From positions 270,973 through 334,972 of the forward strand of contig NZ_QJJM01000002.1 of assembly GCF_003201955.1 (NCBI RefSeq): a DNA stretch of 64,000 bases, in the 5' to 3' direction. Position 1 is the first letter of the stretch; every line of letters begins with the position of its first letter. The notes under the pieces are model-generated. The model did not search any database. It was not told where the DNA came from and was given only the letters and a program-made list of their open reading frames with translations. Source of the stretch: Blastomonas natatoria (GTDB taxonomy: Bacteria > Pseudomonadota > Alphaproteobacteria > Sphingomonadales > Sphingomonadaceae). Positions 59,877 through 64,000 of this stretch are shown here, piece after piece. A program made the translations under genes and the position numbers.

Positions 59877-60680
59877 TTTTTTCGATTAAATCAGCGACTT
59901 AATCCTACCCAGCGGGGAAAGATCGGCGGAGTTTCACTCCGAGGGTATCAGGCCAGCTTCGGTGCATCTGATCTTGGATTTACCTAGCTGACTGGCGGCT
60001 ATCCTGTTCAAATGGAAAAAAGCAGACGTTCTTTGATCGACCCCATTCCGGTCATTCTCTGATATCGCGTATGGGCGGAAGCCTGAGGAGCTTACAGTGC
60101 AAATACGTCAAGGAACCATTGCCGATCTAGACGATCTCGTGCTCTTGTTCGACCGCTACCGGACTTTCTACGGACAACAGCCCGATGAAGACTTGGCCCG
60201 GTCTTTCCTCCTCGACCGGCTCCGGCACCTCCAGTCCATCATCTTCATTGCCTTCTTCGAAGGTCAAGCCATCGGGTTTACGCAGCTATTTCCAAGCTTT
60301 TCATCCGGCAGAGCTGCTCGGACCTTTATCTTGAACGATTTGTACGTGGCTCCAGAAGCGCGCGGCAAAGGCGTTGGAAAGGCATTATTGGCTGCGGCAG
60401 CCGACTACGGCAAGGCTGTCGGAGCGGTACGGCTCACGCTTTCCACTGCCCATGACAACGGCGCGGCGCAATCGCTCTATGAGGGTACGGGTTGGATCCG
60501 TGAGACCACTTTCATCTCCTACAATCTGCCATTGGCTTAGGTCCGCAAACCACCCATATTCCGCCATACGCGAATCAATTAAAGCCCTCCAAAAGCCGAC
60601 ATTCCAAGGTTATATCAGCTCCCGACCGGCGTGGAAATCAGCGCATTAGAGACGCACCCAGCGCAAGCTACGTTTGCGGC
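59877..60680. mobile_element. Mini-island at tRNA-Met, about 0.8 kb
   Basis: The 804 bases between the two 24-base repeats carry one acetyltransferase gene and no integrase. The flanking non-coding DNA is visibly less GC-rich than the surroundings (for example near 59877-59900 and 60541-60620). This fits the remnant of an integrated element that lost its integrase, or a cassette mobilised by an integrase elsewhere. The repeat is direct evidence; the origin is inferred. Confidence 0.65.
60097..60540 (+). CDS. GNAT family N-acetyltransferase (island gene)
   Basis: A 147-residue acetyltransferase. The acetyl-CoA loop VAPEARGKGVGKALL lies near residues 87-101, after the strand FILNDLYV. The C-terminal strand ends in FISYNLPLA. 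The GTG start at 60097 has GAGGAG 6 bases upstream. It is the only gene between the two tRNA-end repeats. Codon use is somewhat less GC-biased than in neighbours. The substrate is unknown. Confidence 0.85.
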   Translation: MQIRQGTIADLDDLVLLFDRYRTFYGQQPDEDLARSFLLDRLRHLQSIIFIAFFEGQAIGFTQLFPSFSSGRAARTFILNDLYVAPEARGKGVGKALLAAAADYGKAVGAVRLTLSTAHDNGAAQSLYEGTGWIRETTFISYNLPLA

Positions 60681-60863
60681 CAAGTCCCTCCTCCGCTACC
60701 ATCCCGAACATGATCGCTTCCCTTCTCGCCCCCTTTGGTTGGCGGCGATGAAATACTGCAGCCATGTCCACATGAAATTTGGCAGGATAGGCGGATCGGC
60801 AATCGGCTGCCGTTGGGGCAGTTCGCCGTCGTTGCGCCGCTGTTCGGCTTCGACTCTGGCCTC
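60541..60863. other. Intergenic region containing the right island end
   Basis: About 320 bases between the island acetyltransferase and the next gene. It includes the right repeat (60681-60704). Open frames across 60705-60863 lack family features and ribosome sites. No RNA gene or terminator is recognised apart from the partial tRNA copy. Confidence 0.4.
60681..60704 (+). repeat. Right direct repeat (att-like), copy of the tRNA-Met 3' end
   Basis: This 24-base sequence is identical to 59853-59876, including the CCA and three bases beyond. The rest of the tRNA is absent upstream of it, so it is a partial copy. It marks the distal border of the mini-island. Confidence 0.85.
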
Positions 60864-61313
60864 TCAGTCAGCACGGTCCGGCAAAAGGGTCATTGTCTCG
60901 CCACCGCGGGTCAGCATGAGCGCGCGGCCTGCCAGCCACAGATCGGCAAAGCCTTCGCGGGAATCAACCAGCCGGTAGCGCGCGCCCTTCCCGCCTCTCC
61001 CGGACAAGAGGCTGCCACGGACGAAATCGCCAGCATGGACATGCTGCCACGCACCTGCACGCAGCACATAAATGGCTGATTGCGGCAATGAACCGGCGAT
61101 ACATTCGAACACCAACGCAATCTTTGGCGACTGCGCGCCGAGCCTGGGATATTCGACATGACGGCGATCCTCGGCGCACATCGCGACCGGGGCTTCCTCA
61201 GCATTGGTGACCGGAGCTTGCCCCCATAGCATCAGGGCGGCAGCCAGCATCGGCACGAAGTCCCTGGGTACAAGCGAGTCCAGCGCACATCTCCTCTGGC
61301 ACCGCGAGGCCAC
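60864..61313 (-). CDS. Secreted protein of unknown function
   Basis: Up to 149 residues. A hydrophobic stretch (MLAAALMLWGQAPVTNAEEA, beginning at residue 22 of the longest reading) looks like a signal peptide cut after TNA. The mature domain has two cysteines (VAMCAEDRRHVEYP, LVFECIAGS) and beta-rich stretches such as IYVLRAGAWQHVHAGDFVRGSLL. The longest reading starts at GTG 61313; ATG at 61250 would give a signal peptide with no basic residues, so the start is uncertain. It follows the autotransporter gene by 33 bases on the same strand and may be cotranscribed with it. Confidence 0.6.
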   Translation of the reverse strand: MASRCQRRCALDSLVPRDFVPMLAAALMLWGQAPVTNAEEAPVAMCAEDRRHVEYPRLGAQSPKIALVFECIAGSLPQSAIYVLRAGAWQHVHAGDFVRGSLLSGRGGKGARYRLVDSREGFADLWLAGRALMLTRGGETMTLLPDRAD

Positions 61314-61346
61314 AGGGCGACGGGATTGCCGCCCTGTGGCCTCTGG

Positions 61347-64000
61347 TTACATGCGGATGCTGAGCGTCATCATCCCGCCAAAGGCCGTCGGGGCATCGGC
61401 GACATGGCCCGGATCGCGGCTCACCACGCCCGCCATTCCGGCCCTGACATTGGGCAGAATCTGCTGCGACCATTCGATCGCAAAGTCCATCTGCCGCCCG
61501 GTGGGTCCGCCAAGCTGCGGATTGCCGCTATAGCCGAAGCTGTAGTCACTCGGTCCATTAACGATCAGCTGATCGGGCAGCGCAAGCCGGATGCCACCAG
61601 ACGCCACCCGCAAGGGTTGCGATACGCCAAGGGTGACAGCGCTGCCCGGCAGCACAAGGTCCCTGAAGCCAAGATTGACCGCGAAACTATCGGCCGCGAC
61701 ATCGCTCGCCTGCAGCAGCGACGCAGGATCATCGGGGCGGACCCGCGATTGCAGGCGCTGATAGGTGCCCGTCAGCGTCACCTTGTCGGTTACCCGCGCC
61801 TGACCGCTGATCCCGATGAACCGGCTCGCCGCTGCACCCACGAAATCGCCTCGCGGCGCAAAGGAGCCCAGGAACCCGCCGCGTTCCTGCAGCATGCCGA
61901 GTGTCAGCATGACATCGAGCCCGGGCGAGATCGCGTAGCGCGCCTCGGTGACGATCGCAGCGTTGGACTTGCGGTCCTCCCGATCGACGAGTTGCACACC
62001 CGCCAGTTGCTGACGCTCGCGCGAAGCCACGACCATGCCGGTAATCTGCAGTCGTCCGGTCTGATACCGCCCGGAAAGCCAGCTCTGGTCTTCGCCCATC
62101 AGCGCCAGCGGCGCCAGACCGACATTGCGATCGGTGATGGATGCCGCCCTGAGATCGGCATGGCTGGGCGCGAAGCCCAGTCGCTGATCAGCAGAGACGC
62201 CCGAGCCGAGCGCCATTTCCAGTTCCGGCGTGACCGACTGGCTGAGCATCAGCATGCGTTCGGGGCGATAGCCCCCTGCCGTGCTGTCCGGAACGATCGT
62301 CTGCGCTGCCTGCAGCGTCAGCCCGGTCTGCGTGCTCGCCGTGACCAACGCATTGCTGAGCATGGATCGCCCGAAAGTCTGCTCGAACGAGCGGTCCGGC
62401 GTTGCTGTCGCGAACGTCGAAGCATCGCCGACAAAGACGCCATTGAGCATGTCGGTGAAGACATAGCGGCTGTTTGCCGACGACAATGTTCCGCGGCCGA
62501 ACATGGCACCGGTGGTGATCGCTCCCTGAATGGATCCGGTGTTGATCCTGCGTCCGTCCGCCGTGACGGTTGAAGTCGCCCCGACCGGATTGAGCGCGCG
62601 CTCGAGATCAGCAAACCCGTGCCCCCAGATGCTGCTGACGGTCTTGGTGATAGACCCATTGGCATTCGTGTAGGTCGCCGTGGTTTCGGTCTCGCCCGCG
62701 GGGGTATTGGCATCGTTCACGAAAAAGCGATTGTCCGCCGTGAACAGAAGCCGCGCTGCAAGGTCGGCAGCGCTGACCGTCGGGAACGCTTCGCGCAGCA
62801 ACGCCAGCATGCCCGATACTTGCGGCGTTGCCTGCGACGTGCCCGACTGACTTTCGTAGCTGGTGTTGCCGGTATTGGACCCGGACCACAGCCCGACCCC
62901 GTCCTGCGAAAGACAGAAGGCTGCAGCGATGCCGCATTGCGCAGAGAAGAGGTAGATCCCTCCCTCCTTCTTGGTCGCGGCAGCGACAGCGCTCGCGCCC
63001 AGCACCTGGGTAGCCAGGCCCAGCGATGTGGCATTGGTGACCGTGATCCAGCCTCCGGCCAGTTCGGGGGCAAGCAGTGGCAACGCAGCAAACGCGTCGA
63101 CATTGTCCAGCCCGTTCTGAGGCTCGTTCGCCCCATAGTTGGAATTGGCCCAGACAACCACGCCACCACTGTTCTGGAAATTGCGGAATGCGGTGATGGC
63201 GGTTGTCCATTCGGCAGAGGTCCCACCAAAGACATTGGCCATGGCGTCTGTCGTCGTCAGGTTCTGGGCGTTGCGATAGGCCAGGAAGTTCGTGGCAGTC
63301 ACTTCGAACCCGTCATTGGAGGTACGCACCGGGCGCCACGGAGAATTCGCATCTCCCAGAACGTTCACGCCATAGGAGTTGCTGGAAATGCTCACGCCCG
63401 ACGTGCGGAACTCGTTGAAGATAGAGGTGAATTCCACAGGCGTTGTCGGGCTCATCCCGAGATAGAGCTGCGCGTTATAGGCAACCCCGTGCATCACCGT
63501 GCCGTTGCGGTCACCCACCGCCAGCGCGGACACGTGAGTGCCGTGGGAATCGCTGACGATCGGCGCCGAATTCGACAGCACCACGATCTTGTTGGCGGCT
63601 GAAAATTCACCGTGTCCGGGCGTAGAACCGTTCAGATTGAACCCGCTGTCGACGATGCCGACGCGGACGCCCGCGCCGGTCAACCCGTAGCCATAGGCAA
63701 TGTGCACCTTGTTGCGCTCATACGGATTCATGGCGCCGGTAGCATCGCCGGTGTTTCCGGCAATGGCCTGGCGGTCCGGGCTCTGCGTCACCCCGCGGAA
63801 CTCGGCCTCGGTGCGGCGCTGCTCGGCAAGGCTCGGATCGAACACGCGCTGCGTCGGCACGAACACCGCAGGCGGCGGCGGTGGCGGCGGCGGTGGCGGT
63901 GGCGGTGGCGGCGGTGGCGGTGGCGGTGGCGCAGGCGGAGGCGGCGCCGGAGGTGGCGGCGGCGGCGGCGGCGGTGGCGGAGGCGGCGGCGGCGGTGGAG
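61347..64000 (-). CDS. Subtilisin-type (S8) autotransporter, 5' end beyond the window
   Basis: The visible part holds about 44 mostly proline residues at the window edge, then about 840 residues. The S8 catalytic triad is Asp in GIVDSGF, His in DSHGTHVSAL, and Ser in SGTSQATPQVSG (at residues 73, 108 and 344 counted from position 63866). A passenger linker follows. The C-terminal ~280 residues look like an autotransporter beta-barrel, ending in MMTLSIRM rather than the usual terminal aromatic. It is expected to be exported to the cell surface, where the protease may cleave itself or other proteins. The signal peptide lies beyond position 64000. Confidence 0.88.
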   Translation of the reverse strand, partial: PPPPPPPPPPPPPPPPPAPPPPAPPPPPPPPPPPPPPPPPPPPAVFVPTQRVFDPSLAEQRRTEAEFRGVTQSPDRQAIAGNTGDATGAMNPYERNKVHIAYGYGLTGAGVRVGIVDSGFNLNGSTPGHGEFSAANKIVVLSNSAPIVSDSHGTHVSALAVGDRNGTVMHGVAYNAQLYLGMSPTTPVEFTSIFNEFRTSGVSISSNSYGVNVLGDANSPWRPVRTSNDGFEVTATNFLAYRNAQNLTTTDAMANVFGGTSAEWTTAITAFRNFQNSGGVVVWANSNYGANEPQNGLDNVDAFAALPLLAPELAGGWITVTNATSLGLATQVLGASAVAAATKKEGGIYLFSAQCGIAAAFCLSQDGVGLWSGSNTGNTSYESQSGTSQATPQVSGMLALLREAFPTVSAADLAARLLFTADNRFFVNDANTPAGETETTATYTNANGSITKTVSSIWGHGFADLERALNPVGATSTVTADGRRINTGSIQGAITTGAMFGRGTLSSANSRYVFTDMLNGVFVGDASTFATATPDRSFEQTFGRSMLSNALVTASTQTGLTLQAAQTIVPDSTAGGYRPERMLMLSQSVTPELEMALGSGVSADQRLGFAPSHADLRAASITDRNVGLAPLALMGEDQSWLSGRYQTGRLQITGMVVASRERQQLAGVQLVDREDRKSNAAIVTEARYAISPGLDVMLTLGMLQERGGFLGSFAPRGDFVGAAASRFIGISGQARVTDKVTLTGTYQRLQSRVRPDDPASLLQASDVAADSFAVNLGFRDLVLPGSAVTLGVSQPLRVASGGIRLALPDQLIVNGPSDYSFGYSGNPQLGGPTGRQMDFAIEWSQQILPNVRAGMAGVVSRDPGHVADAPTAFGGMMTLSIRM
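63867..64000. repeat. GGC/GGT/GGA simple repeat encoding polyproline
   Basis: A low-complexity tract of about 134 bases made of GGN triplets on the plus strand, read as proline codons with a few alanines on the minus strand. It forms the flexible linker at the N-terminus of the S8 autotransporter and reaches the window edge. Such tracts change length easily by slippage. Confidence 0.85.

Noticed and set aside
1..64000. CRISPR array, prophage or insertion sequence
   Set aside because: No regularly spaced direct repeats, transposase, integrase or phage structural genes were found; the only integration mark is the tRNA-Met repeat.

Overview
The window is 64 kb of GC-rich chromosomal DNA from an alphaproteobacterium, most likely a member of the Sphingomonadales. 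The basis is the type of TonB-dependent receptors, GapR (DUF2312), DUF1244, DUF2093, a cysteine-free 41-residue L36, separate b and b' ATP synthase subunits, and palindromic intergenic repeats of a kind common in sphingomonads. The genus cannot be fixed by eye. Gene density is high, and many neighbours overlap by 1-8 bases. No rRNA, CRISPR array, phage or insertion sequence was seen.

Layout. 0.2-4.7 kb: three transporters (MFS, SLC13 with RCK_C domains, dicarboxylate/amino acid:cation symporter). 4.7-7.0 kb: a small membrane-anchored protein, an M14 carboxypeptidase and a lipoprotein. 7.2-15.1 kb: rpmJ, a HAD phosphatase, a Phd antitoxin with a nonsense-broken PIN toxin, pyruvate kinase, DUF1244, gapR, an acetyltransferase, yebC and ruvC-ruvA-[hicB-hicA]-ruvB; the toxin-antitoxin pair is embedded in the Holliday-junction operon. 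15.1-18.4 kb: a siderophore-type receptor with a PepSY membrane protein. 18.5-30 kb: two large TonB-dependent receptors, each followed by enzymes that fuse helical repeats to a modification domain (TPR-sulfotransferase, TPR-aspartyl hydroxylase, Sel1-like prolyl hydroxylase).

30-46 kb is mainly housekeeping: M23 peptidase, DUF2093, xseA/purD (head-to-head with overlapping start codons), leuB, recO, a brnTA toxin-antitoxin pair with a clear operator, uvrC, the F0 ATP synthase operon (atpI-B-E-b'-b), the ydbH-ynbE-ydbL envelope lipid-transport operon, and radC. 46-64 kb: a flavoprotein, a small membrane protein and a chemoreceptor, a Tudor-like secreted protein, a DEAD-box helicase, an RND efflux operon, a ferredoxin-reductase-like flavoprotein, and tRNA-Met(CAT). 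A copy of the tRNA 3' end 0.8 kb downstream marks a small island holding an acetyltransferase. The window ends inside a subtilisin-type autotransporter with a polyproline linker.

The points most worth following are the receptor/modification-enzyme cluster (18.8-30 kb), hicBA inside ruvCAB, the tRNA-flanked mini-island, the broken PIN toxin, and the xseA/purD start overlap. Functions are assigned by recognising motifs and families by eye; no database search was possible.
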